The position numbers and the translations under genes were made by a program. Shown here one piece after another: positions 29,004 to 38,821 of a stretch of 64,000 nucleotides of DNA (the first letter of the stretch is position 1; the number at the start of each line of letters is the position of its first letter). The notes under the pieces are model-generated. The model saw nothing but the letters and a program-made list of their open reading frames with translations, had not been told where the DNA came from and ran no database searches. The stretch is from Allokutzneria sp. A3M-2-11 16 (GTDB lineage Bacteria; Actinomycetota; Actinomycetes; Mycobacteriales; Pseudonocardiaceae), in contig NZ_JANAVO010000001.1 of assembly GCF_024213555.1 (NCBI RefSeq), positions 124,001 through 188,000 on the forward strand, given 5' to 3'.

Positions 29004-29435
29004 TCAGAACATCCCCGGCAGGACTTCCTCCCTCGCCTTCGCGTAGTTCTCCTCGTTGTCCTCGAGGTAGGTCTGCCACGCCGAGGAGTCCCAGATCTCC
29101 AGGCGGGTGATGGCGCCGATGACGACGCACTCCTTGCTGAGCCCGGCGTAGCGGCGCAGCTCGGGGACGATGGTGATGCGGCCCTGCGAGTCCGGTCGCT
29201 GCTCGTCGGTCCCGGCGAAGAGGTAGCGCTGGTAGGCGCGGACGGCCTCGTTGGTGAACGGGGCCTCGGCGACCTTGCGCGCCATCTGCTCGAACTCCGC
29301 GCGCGGGAAGACGTAGAGGCAGTGGTCCTGTCCCTTGGTGACCATCAGCCCCCCCGCCAACGCGTCGCGAAACTTGGCCGGCAGCGTGAGCCGGCCCTTG
29401 TCATCCAGCTTTGGGTTGTGGGTACCGAGAAACAC
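29004..29435 (-). CDS. mraZ: Transcriptional regulator MraZ
   Basis: Ring-forming double-AbrB DNA-binding protein (143 aa) that controls the dcw promoter. Both swapped-hairpin repeats are visible: [17 protein letters not shown] near the start and [15 protein letters not shown] in the second half. I prefer GTG at 29435 over GTG at 29444, because GGGGAGG is 8 nt from the former and abuts the latter; the resulting [14 protein letters not shown] start fits actinobacterial MraZ. Three GTGG boxes with exact 10-bp spacing lie upstream. A 220-bp gap follows before rsmH. Confidence 0.95.
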   Translation of the reverse strand: MFLGTHNPKLDDKGRLTLPAKFRDALAGGLMVTKGQDHCLYVFPRAEFEQMARKVAEAPFTNEAVRAYQRYLFAGTDEQRPDSQGRITIVPELRRYAGLSKECVVIGAITRLEIWDSSAWQTYLEDNEENYAKAREEVLPGMF

Positions 29436-29499
29436 CGGCTTCACCTCCCCACCGACCCGTGCGGACCGGCGGCGGGGACCCCGTTCTCCCCACCGGCCG

Positions 29500-29529
29500 C
29501 CACACTACCCCACTTTCCACCACAGTCAA
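29500..29529 (-). promoter_or_regulatory. mraZ promoter overlapped by MraZ boxes
   Basis: On the minus strand, TTGACT (29529-29524) and TAGTGT (29507-29502) form a -35/-10 pair with a 16-bp spacer. Three GTGG boxes, with plus-strand CCAC starting at 29500, 29510 and 29520, repeat at exactly 10 bp and overlie the spacer and -10. This is the known MraZ operator layout of tandem GTGG(G) repeats, so autorepression of the dcw promoter is expected. Confidence 0.72.
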
Positions 29530-29715
29530 CGCGATCAAGGCCTGCTTTCCGGCTGCGCGGCCGACGTTTTCGCAGCTCGGGAGGGGTGACTCCGCGTGGG
29601 GGGTGACAGCGGCCCCACGCCCGGCCGGCTTCCCACGACCGGGGGACGGGAGCAACGGGAATACCCCCGTTAGGGTGAGCGGTGGCCGCGGCCATCCGGT
29701 CGCTGACGAGCAGGT

Positions 29716-29737
29716 GGGGCGGGGTGGGGTGGACGGG
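29716..29737 (+). other. Putative G-quadruplex motif
   Basis: Four GGGG runs separated by loops of 1, 1 and 5 nt lie on the plus strand between the divergent mraZ and moxR promoters, with two more GGGG runs just downstream. The pattern meets the usual G4 sequence rule. Confidence 0.45.
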
Positions 29738-29771
29738 GTGCCCGGACGGGGTGGGGACCTTCGCCAGGTTT

Positions 29772-29788
29772 TGACACACTGCGTGTCA
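29772..29788 (+). promoter_or_regulatory. Palindrome upstream of moxR operon
   Basis: TGACAC and GTGTCA arms separated by 5 nt form a perfect inverted repeat. A TTGACA hexamer (29771-29776) overlaps the left arm, so it could be an operator at the moxR promoter; no convincing -10 is visible at the right distance. Confidence 0.35.
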
Positions 29789-29901
29789 CGCTGCTCGTCA
29801 GTTCGCCAGACGACCGCCCACGTTCCGCTCGCGGATCGAGCATCGACATGGCCGTGACGCGCGGGCACCGCGGAAGCCGCACCACCATGGAGGTCTGTCG
29901 A

Positions 29902-30978
<1,077 letters not shown>

Positions 30979-32247
30979 ATGCGCGGCGCGCTGTCCGGTC
31001 TCACCACCCGCGGACGCTGCCTGCTCGCCGCGGGGATCGCCGCCGCGCTGTGCGCGCTGGTGCTCAACGAGCGGGACCTGTTGCGGGTGGCCATTTTCGC
31101 CGTCGCACTCCCGATGCTGGCCGCGGCGCTGGCGGCGGGCGCACGGGTCGGTCTCGTCGCGCTGCGGCACGTGGTGCCCGAGCGCGTGCACGTGGGCAAC
31201 TCCGCGGAAGTGCGGGTCGAGCTGCGCAGCACCGGCCGGGTCCCGTCCGGCGGGTTGCTGCTGGAGGACGGCGTGCCGTACGCGCTGGGCAGCCGCCCGC
31301 GCTTCGTCGTGGAACGCATGCCCCGCAAGAGTTCCGTCGGCCTGCGCTATCCGCTGCAACCGGTGCTGCGCGGTGTGCACCAGCTCGGCCCGATGCGGGC
31401 GCGGATCACCGATCCCTTCGGCCTGGCCGAGTTCGAGCGCGAGCTCGGCGGCACCAGCAGGCTGATCGTCGCGCCGAAGATCGTCGGGCTGTCCGGGCTG
31501 CCGGTCGGCGCGGGCCTCGGCACCGGTGACGACGGCGCGATCCGGCTGCGCACCGGGCAGGGCGAGGACGACGCGATCGTGCGGCAGTACCGGCACGGCG
31601 ACGACATGCGCAAGGTGCACTGGCGCTCGACCGCGCGCCGCGACGAGCTGATGGTGCGCGTCGAGGAACGCCCGTGGCGCGGCGGGATCGCGGTGCTGCT
31701 GGACGCGCGGGAGTCCGCGCACCGCGGCAGCGGCCCCAGCTCCAGCCTGGAGTGGGCCGTGTCGCTGACCGCGAGCATCTGCCTGCACCTGCACCGCCAC
31801 GGCCAGCACGTCCGGCTGAGCACCGAGGACGGGCACGCGCTCGTGGGCGGGCAGAGCGACGGCGGGCACAGCGACACCGAGGTGCTGGACGCGCTCGCGG
31901 CGCTGCGCCCGTCCCACCGCAGGGACCTGGCGTGCAGCGGAGACCCGGGCTCCGGGCGCGAGCTGATCGCCGTGCTCGGCGCGACCACCCCGTCCGCCGT
32001 GCACGAGCTGATCAAGTACCGGCAGCGGTCGGTGCGCAGCCTCGCGGTGCTGCTCAACGTCAAGAGCTGGGCGGGCTCCAGCGAGGAGGGTGCGGCCGAT
32101 CCGACGGAGGTCGCGCGGCTGCTGACCTCCGCGGGCTGGGGCGTGATGATCGCGGACGCGCGGACGCCGATGACCACCGTCTGGACGCGGCTGTGCCACA
32201 GCACCGCGGACCGGATGGCCGTAGGGAAGGGCGGGGCTGCCTGGTGA
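30979..32247 (+). CDS. DUF58 domain protein
   Basis: Membrane-anchored DUF58 protein (422 aa), a usual partner of MoxR ATPases. Two N-terminal hydrophobic helices (about 12-60) are followed by a beta-sandwich region and the DUF58 motif: GEDDAIVRQYRHGDDMRKVHW then STARRDELMVR (about 195-225). A VWA-like domain follows (VLLDARES). It starts directly after the moxR stop and overlaps the transglutaminase gene by 4 bp. Confidence 0.92.
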   Translation: MRGALSGLTTRGRCLLAAGIAAALCALVLNERDLLRVAIFAVALPMLAAALAAGARVGLVALRHVVPERVHVGNSAEVRVELRSTGRVPSGGLLLEDGVPYALGSRPRFVVERMPRKSSVGLRYPLQPVLRGVHQLGPMRARITDPFGLAEFERELGGTSRLIVAPKIVGLSGLPVGAGLGTGDDGAIRLRTGQGEDDAIVRQYRHGDDMRKVHWRSTARRDELMVRVEERPWRGGIAVLLDARESAHRGSGPSSSLEWAVSLTASICLHLHRHGQHVRLSTEDGHALVGGQSDGGHSDTEVLDALAALRPSHRRDLACSGDPGSGRELIAVLGATTPSAVHELIKYRQRSVRSLAVLLNVKSWAGSSEEGAADPTEVARLLTSAGWGVMIADARTPMTTVWTRLCHSTADRMAVGKGGAAW

Positions 32248-34211
32248 GCTCACGACACGCGGTGCTGGCGCCGTCGACGGAGCACGGGGCGGCGATATCG
32301 ATCGCCGCGTCGATCTCCGTGCTGGGCGCGGCGACCGCGCTGTCCGCGGTGATCGAGGGCGTGCGGTGGATCGGCTTCGTCGCGGTCACCATCGCGGTGG
32401 TGGTCGCGGTCGGCACCGGACTGCGCGCGATCCGCGCCCCGATCGTCGTGGTGGCGGTCGGTCAGATCTGCGCGCTGATGTTCTTCCTCACCGCGGTGTT
32501 CACCCGCAGTGGGCTGCTCGGCATCCTTCCGGGACCGGAGGCGCTGCAGGAGCTGGGCGGGGTGCTCAGCGAGTCGGTGCAACAGGTCCGCACCGGTGTG
32601 CCCCCGGTGAGCGGGACCATGGCGATCCTGTGCCTGTCCGCGATCGCGGTCGGCATCGTGATGATCGCGGTGGACACCCTGGCCACCGCGGCGCAGGCCC
32701 CCGCGGCCGCGGGACTCGTGCTGCTGTGCGTGTTCGCCGTCCCCGCCTCGCTCGCCGACGAGATGCTGCCGTGGTGGTCGTTCGCGTTGGGAGCGGGCGG
32801 TTTCGCACTGCTGCTGGTGGTGGACGAGGCGCAGCGGCACCGCCTGTGGCGCGGCAGGCTGGGCCTGCCCTCGCGCGGTCAGAACGGCGACAGGAACGGC
32901 CGCCGTCGCGGTGGTGCCGGGTTCAGCGCCACGGCGGTGACCGCCATCGGGCTGGTCGTCGCGATCGTCGGTGGTGCCACGCTGACCCTGGTCGGCACCG
33001 CGGGCAGGCTGCCGGGAGTCGGCAGCACCTCGGGCACGGCGGGCATGGGCATCAAGCCGTTCACGTCGTTGCGGGGGCAGTTGGAGCGCAAGGGCGCCAT
33101 CGAGCTGTTCCGGGTCCGCGGCCTCGACGAGTCGACGTACCTGCGTTCCCTGACGCTGCGCCGGTACGACCGCAGGGAGGGCTGGTCGATCAACGGCCCG
33201 CTCAGCGGCACCCCGGTCAACGGCAGGCTGGTCACCGCGGGCACGAACCCGGAAAGCCTTGGCAGGCCCAAGAAAATCGACATCGAGACGATCGGCCTCA
33301 CGGACAACTGGCTACCGGTCTACGGGGTGCCGGTGGCGCTGGAGGGCGTTCCCGACGGCTGGCTCTACGACCCGAAGGTCGGTGTGGTCTTCAAAGACGA
33401 GCGGGAACGCGTCGAGCGCTACACGCAGCAGACGGTGCTGCCGAAGCCGACCGCGGACACCCTGCGCGCGACGGGCACCAGGGTGACGCCGGAGGAGATC
33501 GGCGCCGAGTACCTGGAGCTCGACGTCGACCCGAGGATCTCCGACCTGGCGAAGCGGCTCACCGCGGGGGCGCGGACCAACTACGACAAGGTCCTCGCGC
33601 TGCGCAAGCACTTCACCGATCCCGGCAACGGCTTCACCTACAGCCTGCGGACGGTGTCGGGCGGCGACTCCGACGTCCTGGCGGACTTCCTGTTCAACGG
33701 TAAGACCGGCTACTGCGAGCAGTTCGCCTCGGCGATGGCCGTCCTCGTGCGAGCCGTGGGCATCCCGGCGCGCGTGGCCGTCGGCTTCAGCCAGGGCTAC
33801 GACGCCGGTGGCTACCAGGTGATCACCACCAGCGACGCCCACGCGTGGGTCGAGGTGCACTTCCCCGGCGTCGGCTGGACCAAGTTCGACCCCACGCCCC
33901 AGGCCGGCGGGCGCGGCGTGACGGCGCCGTACGAGGCCGAGGGGCCCGGCGGCGGCAACCAGAGCAGCAACGAGCCGTCCGCGGGCCGCACCACGACTCC
34001 CCCGTCGAACCCGTCGTCCGCGCCCACCAGCTCGACCCCGCCGGTCGCGCCCGGCGACCGGGACGACCACGTGCTGCTCTTCGGCGCGGTGCGGGTCCCG
34101 CAGGCGGTGGTGTGGTGGGAGATCCTGCTGCTGCTCGCGGTCGCGGCCGCGGTGGGAGCGGCCGTGGCGATGCGATCGCGGAGGAAGCGGAATCGGGAGG
34201 CCGCGCGATGA
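32244..34211 (+). CDS. TgpA-type transglutaminase-like membrane protein
   Basis: Membrane transglutaminase-like protein (655 aa). About six N-terminal helices (8-235) precede a periplasm/exterior-facing domain with a Cys-His-Asp triad: GYCEQFASA (Cys491), DAHAWVEV (His533) and FDPTP (Asp549). A Ser/Thr/Pro linker leads to one more helix near 625-645 and a basic end. The start GTG overlaps the DUF58 stop. Proposed roles are envelope protein processing or cross-linking, not proven in this group. Confidence 0.92.
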   Translation: MSSRHAVLAPSTEHGAAISIAASISVLGAATALSAVIEGVRWIGFVAVTIAVVVAVGTGLRAIRAPIVVVAVGQICALMFFLTAVFTRSGLLGILPGPEALQELGGVLSESVQQVRTGVPPVSGTMAILCLSAIAVGIVMIAVDTLATAAQAPAAAGLVLLCVFAVPASLADEMLPWWSFALGAGGFALLLVVDEAQRHRLWRGRLGLPSRGQNGDRNGRRRGGAGFSATAVTAIGLVVAIVGGATLTLVGTAGRLPGVGSTSGTAGMGIKPFTSLRGQLERKGAIELFRVRGLDESTYLRSLTLRRYDRREGWSINGPLSGTPVNGRLVTAGTNPESLGRPKKIDIETIGLTDNWLPVYGVPVALEGVPDGWLYDPKVGVVFKDERERVERYTQQTVLPKPTADTLRATGTRVTPEEIGAEYLELDVDPRISDLAKRLTAGARTNYDKVLALRKHFTDPGNGFTYSLRTVSGGDSDVLADFLFNGKTGYCEQFASAMAVLVRAVGIPARVAVGFSQGYDAGGYQVITTSDAHAWVEVHFPGVGWTKFDPTPQAGGRGVTAPYEAEGPGGGNQSSNEPSAGRTTTPPSNPSSAPTSSTPPVAPGDRDDHVLLFGAVRVPQAVVWWEILLLLAVAAAVGAAVAMRSRRKRNREAAR

Positions 34212-34771
34212 GCGCCCCAGTGGCCGCGACGCCGTGGCGCGCGCGGTTGTCGAAGACCGTTGTGCTGCCGGAGTTCTGGGCCGCCACGGCGACGGGGCTC
34301 GGCGTCACCGCCGTCCTGCTGCCCCTGTGGTGGGCGCTGCCGGGTTTCGCGTGGGTTCTGCTGCTGATCCTGTTGGGCGGCGGTTATTTCGCGTTGCTGC
34401 CGTCCTGGGTGCGCGGCGCGCTCCGGCAGCAACGGCTGGACGCGGTGGCCGCCGGTGGCGATGACGCGGCCGACGCGGCGTGGCGGGAACTGGTCGCGGC
34501 GAGCGCGGACCGCGGCGCCGACGTGGCCGAGACCGACACGGTCCGCGTCGCGGCGACGAAGCTGGCCCGCGAGCACAGCCTCGACGAGGCGGGCCGGGCC
34601 GGGCTGCGGGTTCTCGTCGGCGCGGTCGAGCGGTCCTGGTACGGCGCAGGCGGTTCGGCGAGCCCGGAACTCCGGAGCTCGCTGGACCAGGTGCTGGCGA
34701 GCCTGGCGGTGAACGCGCCGATGTCCTTGCGCGCGAAGCTCTTCCCCCGCTCGGCCATGCCCTCGCGCTGA
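34208..34771 (+). CDS. Small two-helix protein of the MoxR operon
   Basis: Hypothetical membrane protein (187 aa). Two adjacent hydrophobic helices (about 22-65) precede a soluble Ala/Glu/Arg-rich helical C-terminal domain. It overlaps the tgpA stop by 4 bp (ATGA), so it is translationally coupled. It may correspond to an envelope component of the same complex. I do not recognise a named family. Confidence 0.72.
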   Translation: MSAPVAATPWRARLSKTVVLPEFWAATATGLGVTAVLLPLWWALPGFAWVLLLILLGGGYFALLPSWVRGALRQQRLDAVAAGGDDAADAAWRELVAASADRGADVAETDTVRVAATKLAREHSLDEAGRAGLRVLVGAVERSWYGAGGSASPELRSSLDQVLASLAVNAPMSLRAKLFPRSAMPSR

Positions 34772-34795
34772 CTCCACATCCCAACCGGGTCCGCC

Positions 34796-34870
34796 GGTCT
34801 TCAAGTCCTGCGAACCCCCGCTGAAACGGTCTTCAACCGCACCCAACCCCGCTGCGTTGGGGTTGGGAGG
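34796..34870 (+). repeat. Left-half copy of 3'-end palindromic element
   Basis: GGTCTTCAAGTCCTGCGAAC and the following roughly 30 bases match the left half of the elements at 52674 and 53364. The centre has CCCAACCCC and GGGGTTGGG arms. The right arm ending in ACTTGAAGAC is missing. It follows the 3' end of the MoxR operon. Confidence 0.62.
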
Positions 34871-34882
34871 GTTCGGGGCGGA

Positions 34883-34944
34883 AACCACCAAGGGCCGCCG
34901 CACCGTCCCGGGAGAGGGAGGCGGTGTGGCGGCCCTTGGTGGTT
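34883..34944. terminator. Bidirectional stem-loop between convergent genes
   Basis: A 21-bp inverted repeat (34883-34903 with 34924-34944, one G-T wobble) with a 20-nt loop lies between the MoxR operon (plus) and DUF3040 gene (minus). It is well placed to end transcription of both. Confidence 0.8.
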
Positions 34945-34960
34945 GCGGTTGTGTCAGTGC

Positions 34961-35359
34961 CTAGCCGTTGTCGTCGAACCGGCGGCGGAACCGCTCTTCC
35001 ATCCGCTGGGCGAACGAACTCCGGCGTGGTGTCGTCTGCTGTGGTTTGTCGCCACCCTCTTCCGCGGCCTGGTCGCGTTGACCGACCGCCGAGAGGGCCC
35101 ACATGGCCCCGCCGAACATCAGCAGGAACCCGATGACGCTGAGCACCGGGATCTCCGCGACCCGTGCCACGGGCAGCGCGACCCCGACGACGAGCAGTAG
35201 TAGACCGATGATCAGAATGGCGACACCCTGCAGGCGGCGCCGTCTGGAGGGCCGCCGTAGCCGGGAACCGCGCACCGTCGATGCGAACTTCGGATCCTCG
35301 GCGTAGAGCGCGCGCTCAATCTGGTCGAGCAGTCGCTGCTCGTGCTCGGAGAGTGGCAT
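34961..35359 (-). CDS. DUF3040 family membrane protein
   Basis: Actinobacterial DUF3040 protein of 132 residues. The N-terminal MPLSEHEQRLLDQIERALYAEDPKF motif defines the family. A basic stretch (RRPSRRRRLQ) then leads to two adjacent hydrophobic helices (about 45-66 and 70-90) and a charged tail. Function is unknown. In mycobacteria the family member lies near wag31 and the dcw genes, in keeping with the location here. A GGAGGAT site precedes the ATG. Confidence 0.92.
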   Translation of the reverse strand: MPLSEHEQRLLDQIERALYAEDPKFASTVRGSRLRRPSRRRRLQGVAILIIGLLLLVVGVALPVARVAEIPVLSVIGFLLMFGGAMWALSAVGQRDQAAEEGGDKPQQTTPRRSSFAQRMEERFRRRFDDNG

Positions 35360-35775
35360 GGATCCTCCTCCGGCACATCTTCTCGCTAGCGCCGGGCGTC
35401 ACGGTTGCCGCCGGACCCGGCGGGCGCCCCCGTTGGGAGCGTCACCCTTGAGGATACGATCCGTAGGACGCTGCGACTACCCGGTCCACGCTGCCGAAGC
35501 CAGCCTGTTGTCAGCGTCATCCGCTCGGGGGAGCGGCGGATACCCGGAGCTTTCTCCGGAACAGCCTTGCTGAACTGGTCTTTTTCGCGTTTCCGGCGCT
35601 CCGGCGGCTGCGGGCGGGCCGTCCTCCGTTTGGCGGTGGTGCGACACAACAGGTCGCAGAACTCACCCCGGAGGAGGTACGCGGCGTGATGCCTTTGTGA
35701 AGCCGGGGTGATCGCGAACGTGACCGGCCGGGCAGGAACTAGGATCCACCGGGCGATTTTCACAGGACTTGGAGT
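35360..35775. other. Gene-free divergent region upstream of prfC
   Basis: A 416-bp gap between DUF3040 (minus) and prfC (plus). No open frame has domain or ribosome-site support. It must contain promoters for both genes; I cannot single out hexamers. No riboswitch class is recognisable. Confidence 0.45.
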
Positions 35776-37425
35776 GTGCTCAGGGTGACGGCGACAGGCG
35801 AGGAGACCGCGGCGGCGAGCCCCGGCAACGGCGGCAGCGCGGCAGTACCCAAAGAGGCAGGCCGTCGCCGGACCTTCGGGGTGATCAGCCATCCCGACGC
35901 GGGCAAGTCCACGCTCACCGAGGCGCTGGCGCTGCACGCCAGGGTCATCTCCGAGGCGGGCGCGGTGCACGGCAAGGCGGGCCGCAAGGGCGTGGTCTCC
36001 GACTGGCTGGCCATGGAGCAGGCCCGAGGCATCTCGATCACCTCGGCGGCGCTGCAGTTCGGCTACGGCGACACGGTGATCAACCTGCTGGACACCCCGG
36101 GCCACGCCGACTTCTCCGAGGACACCTACCGCGTGCTCTCCGCGGTGGACTCGGCGGTGATGCTGCTGGACGCGGCCAAGGGCCTGGAGCCGCAGACGCT
36201 GAAGCTGTTCGACGTGTGCAGGCACCGCGGCATCCCGGTGATCACGTTCGTGAACAAGTGGGACCGCCCCGGCCGCGAGGCCCTCGAACTGTGCGACGAG
36301 ATCAGCACCCGGATCGACCTCACCCCGATGCCGCTGAACTGGCCGGTCGGCGAGGCCGGGCACTTCCGCGGCGTGCTGGACCGCGGCACCGGCGAGTTCA
36401 CCCGCTTCACCAGGACCGCGGGCGGCGCGACGCTGGCGACCGAGGAGACGATGAGCGCGGAGCGGGCCGCCGAGGAGGAGGGCGCGGACTGGGAACGCGC
36501 CGTCGAGGAGTCCGAACTGCTCTCGCTCAGCGGCTCCGACTTCGACCAGGAAGCCTTCCTGTCCGGCAAGGCGACCCCGGTCCTGTTCGGCGCCGGTGTG
36601 CTCAACATGGGTGTGCGGCAGCTGCTGGACAGCATCGTCCGGCTCTCGCCCGCGCCCACCCCGCGCGCGGACGTCGAGGAGAAGACGCGCGCGCTCGACA
36701 AACCGTTCTCCGGCTTCGTCTTCAAGGTGCAGACCGGGATGGACCCCGCGCACCGCGACCGGGTCGCGTTCATCCGGGTCTGCTCCGGCCGCTTCGAGCG
36801 GGGCATGGTCGTCACGCACGCGCAGACCGGCCGCCCGTTCAGCACCAAGTACGCGCAGCAGATGTTCGGCCGCGAGCGCAACACGGTGGAGGAGGCGTTC
36901 CCCGGCGACGTGGTCGGCCTGGTCAACGCCAACGCGCTCCAGGTCGGCGACACCCTGCACGTCGGCAAGCCCGCGGTGCGCTTCCCGAAGCTGCCCAGCT
37001 TCGCCCCCGAGCACTTCTCGGTGGCCCGCCCCTCCGACCTCGGCCGTGCCAAGCAGTTCCGCAAGGGCATCCAGCAGCTGGAGGAGGAGGGCGTGGTCCA
37101 GGTGCTGCGTTCCGACCGCCGGGGTGACGCCGCGCCCGTGCTGGCCGCGGTCGGCCCGATGCAGTTCGAGGTGGCCGCGCACCGGATCGAGGCGGAGTTC
37201 GGCGTGAAGCTGCTGCTGGACCGGCTGCCCTACCGCATCGCGCGCATCCTGGTGCGGCCCGACCAGCGCCCGATCGTCGACCGCAGCGGCCGCGCGGAGG
37301 TCCTGCGCCGCGACCGCGACGGCGTCGACCTGGCCCTCTTCCCCGACCCGGTGGCCGTCGGCTCCCTCCAGCGCCTGCACCCCGAACTCAAACTCGAAGC
37401 CCTCGTCGCGGGCACCGACACCTAG
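35776..37425 (+). CDS. prfC: Peptide chain release factor 3
   Basis: Class II release factor RF3 (549 aa), a GTPase that recycles RF1/RF2 after peptide release. The G-domain motifs are G1 HPDAGKST, G2-region GRKGVVSDWLAMEQARGISIT, G3 DTPGHADF and G4 NKWD. The RF3-specific RARGISI-like and KTPVFFGS-like ATPVLFGAGV segments are present. The C-terminal domain has GAPVVGPMQFEV-like VGPMQFEVAAHRI. An acidic/Ala-rich leader of about 30 residues precedes the G domain; GTG at 35785 is an alternative start. It converges on the GT87 gene across a full palindromic element. Confidence 0.94.
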   Translation: MLRVTATGEETAAASPGNGGSAAVPKEAGRRRTFGVISHPDAGKSTLTEALALHARVISEAGAVHGKAGRKGVVSDWLAMEQARGISITSAALQFGYGDTVINLLDTPGHADFSEDTYRVLSAVDSAVMLLDAAKGLEPQTLKLFDVCRHRGIPVITFVNKWDRPGREALELCDEISTRIDLTPMPLNWPVGEAGHFRGVLDRGTGEFTRFTRTAGGATLATEETMSAERAAEEEGADWERAVEESELLSLSGSDFDQEAFLSGKATPVLFGAGVLNMGVRQLLDSIVRLSPAPTPRADVEEKTRALDKPFSGFVFKVQTGMDPAHRDRVAFIRVCSGRFERGMVVTHAQTGRPFSTKYAQQMFGRERNTVEEAFPGDVVGLVNANALQVGDTLHVGKPAVRFPKLPSFAPEHFSVARPSDLGRAKQFRKGIQQLEEEGVVQVLRSDRRGDAAPVLAAVGPMQFEVAAHRIEAEFGVKLLLDRLPYRIARILVRPDQRPIVDRSGRAEVLRRDRDGVDLALFPDPVAVGSLQRLHPELKLEALVAGTDT

Positions 37426-37436
37426 GCCGTTTCCGC

Positions 37437-37557
37437 GGTCTTCAAGTACCCCCAACCCGCCTTTCGATCACCGCTAACCGCCCCCAACCCCTCGTGGCAC
37501 CCGGGGTTGGGGGCGGTTAGCGACCGTTTTCGGCGGGGTTCGTGGTACTTGAAGACC
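37437..37557. repeat. Complete 3'-end palindromic element
   Basis: Nested inverted repeat: outer arms 37437-37449 and 37545-37557 (13 bp, containing CTTCAAGTAC/GTACTTGAAG), inner arms 37472-37491 and 37503-37522 (20 bp, perfect). It fills the gap between convergent prfC and the GT87 gene, so it could serve as a bidirectional terminator. Related full or partial copies lie at 180, 34796, 52674 and 53364. Confidence 0.85.
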
Positions 37558-37597
37558 GGCCAACCCGGGATGCGAGCCGGGCGTTTCCCTTGTGGCG

Positions 37598-38821
37598 CTA
37601 GGGAAGGAAGGCGGCGTCGCGGCGGGCGAGGAGCAGGCGGGGACGGCGCCACGCGAGGTAGGCGCCCGTGGCCAGCAGGCTGAAGCCGACGATGACGAAG
37701 GAGTTGCCGAGCAGGTGCTCGCCCGGCGTCCAGAGCATCTCCTGGTTGCCCGAGGTCGGCAGCTTGAAGTGCCACCCGACGTAGAAGACCACCGTGGTCA
37801 CCGCGGCGACCGCCAGCCACACGTAGCCGTTCACCCGGAGCGCGGACGCGATCATGATCACCAGGGTCGGGGCGATCCAGACCCAGTGGTGCGACCACGA
37901 GGTCGGCGAGATCAGCAGCGCCACGATGGCGTTGGCCATCACCGCGATCGGTGGGTCGGCGCGGCGGATGATCACCGTGCCCATGCCGATCGCCAGCACG
38001 GACATCAGCACGATCAGCACGCCCATCAGCACCACGGGCGGCTGCAACCGGACGAGCATCGCGGTGATGGTCTGGTTGGCGGAGAACGGCGTGCCGCTCA
38101 TCGAGGACGCGCCGCCCTCCAACCAGTAGTGCAGTGAGGAGTTCGGCGCGATCACGAACCCGACCAGGGTGGCCGCCGCTCCGCTGATCACGATGGTCAC
38201 CGCGGCCCGGAAGTCCTTGCGCAGCAAGAAGTACAGCAGGAACGCGGCCGGGGTGAGCTTGATCGCGGCGGCGATGCCGATCAGCATGCCGCGCGGCCAC
38301 TTCGGCGAGAGCGCCAGGCAGTCCACCGCGACCAGGGCCATCAGCCACAGGTTGACCTGACCGTAGTCCAGGGTCTCGGTCACCGGCTCCAGCAGCAGCG
38401 TGAACGGCAGCAGCACCGCGGTCAGCACGAAGGCGCCCTTCGGCCCCCCGGACCGCCACAACCGCCGGACCACCACGTACAGGGTGGCGGCGAGCGCGAG
38501 CACGGAGATGCCGAAGTTCAGCGCGACCGCCGGGTCACGGGGCAGTAGCGCGAACGGCCCGAGCACGAGCACCGCGAACGGCGGGTAGATGAAGGGCAGG
38601 TGGTTGCCCGCGGCCGTCTTCGGGAGCAGCCCGTACATGTCGCCGCCCGCCCACCACGTCTGCACCGCGGCGCGGTAGACGTCGAGGTCCTCGTAGACGT
38701 GCCGGGCGTCGGCGAGCCGGAACAGCACCACCGCCACGAGTGCGACCACCGCCGCGACGACCAGCGACGCCCCGTTCCGGAGCACCAGGGTGCGGAAGCG
38801 GTCCCAGATGGTGGTGAGCAA
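37598..38821 (-). CDS. GT87 polyprenol-phosphate mannosyltransferase-like protein
   Basis: Multi-pass GT-C glycosyltransferase of family GT87 (407 aa), the group that includes mycobacterial alpha-1,2-mannosyltransferases acting on PIM/LM/LAM from polyprenyl-phosphomannose. About ten hydrophobic helices are visible. The catalytic-type Asp lies in the first outer loop (VYEDLDVYRAA), followed by FIYPPFAVLV and AAIKLTPAAFLLYF, both typical of GT87. I chose the TTG at 38821 because GGGAGG lies 7 nt before it; longer frames would cover the divergent regulator's promoter. Acceptor is unknown. Confidence 0.87.
   Translation of the reverse strand: MLTTIWDRFRTLVLRNGASLVVAAVVALVAVVLFRLADARHVYEDLDVYRAAVQTWWAGGDMYGLLPKTAAGNHLPFIYPPFAVLVLGPFALLPRDPAVALNFGISVLALAATLYVVVRRLWRSGGPKGAFVLTAVLLPFTLLLEPVTETLDYGQVNLWLMALVAVDCLALSPKWPRGMLIGIAAAIKLTPAAFLLYFLLRKDFRAAVTIVISGAAATLVGFVIAPNSSLHYWLEGGASSMSGTPFSANQTITAMLVRLQPPVVLMGVLIVLMSVLAIGMGTVIIRRADPPIAVMANAIVALLISPTSWSHHWVWIAPTLVIMIASALRVNGYVWLAVAAVTTVVFYVGWHFKLPTSGNQEMLWTPGEHLLGNSFVIVGFSLLATGAYLAWRRPRLLLARRDAAFLP

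Larger units (their letters stand above)
29530..29901. other. mraZ-moxR divergent intergenic region
   Basis: No supported gene. It contains a G-tract cluster (29716-29737) and a TGACAC-N5-GTGTCA inverted repeat (29772-29788) upstream of moxR. The moxR ribosome site GGAGG is at its right end (29889-29893). Confidence 0.5.

Noticed and set aside
35360-35775. Possible riboswitch or leader RNA before prfC
   Set aside because: No known class motif or transcription terminator could be recognised.
35386-37455. A 689-codon open frame on the minus strand
   Set aside because: Antisense to prfC, whose GTPase motifs are all present. Composition typical of a shadow frame.
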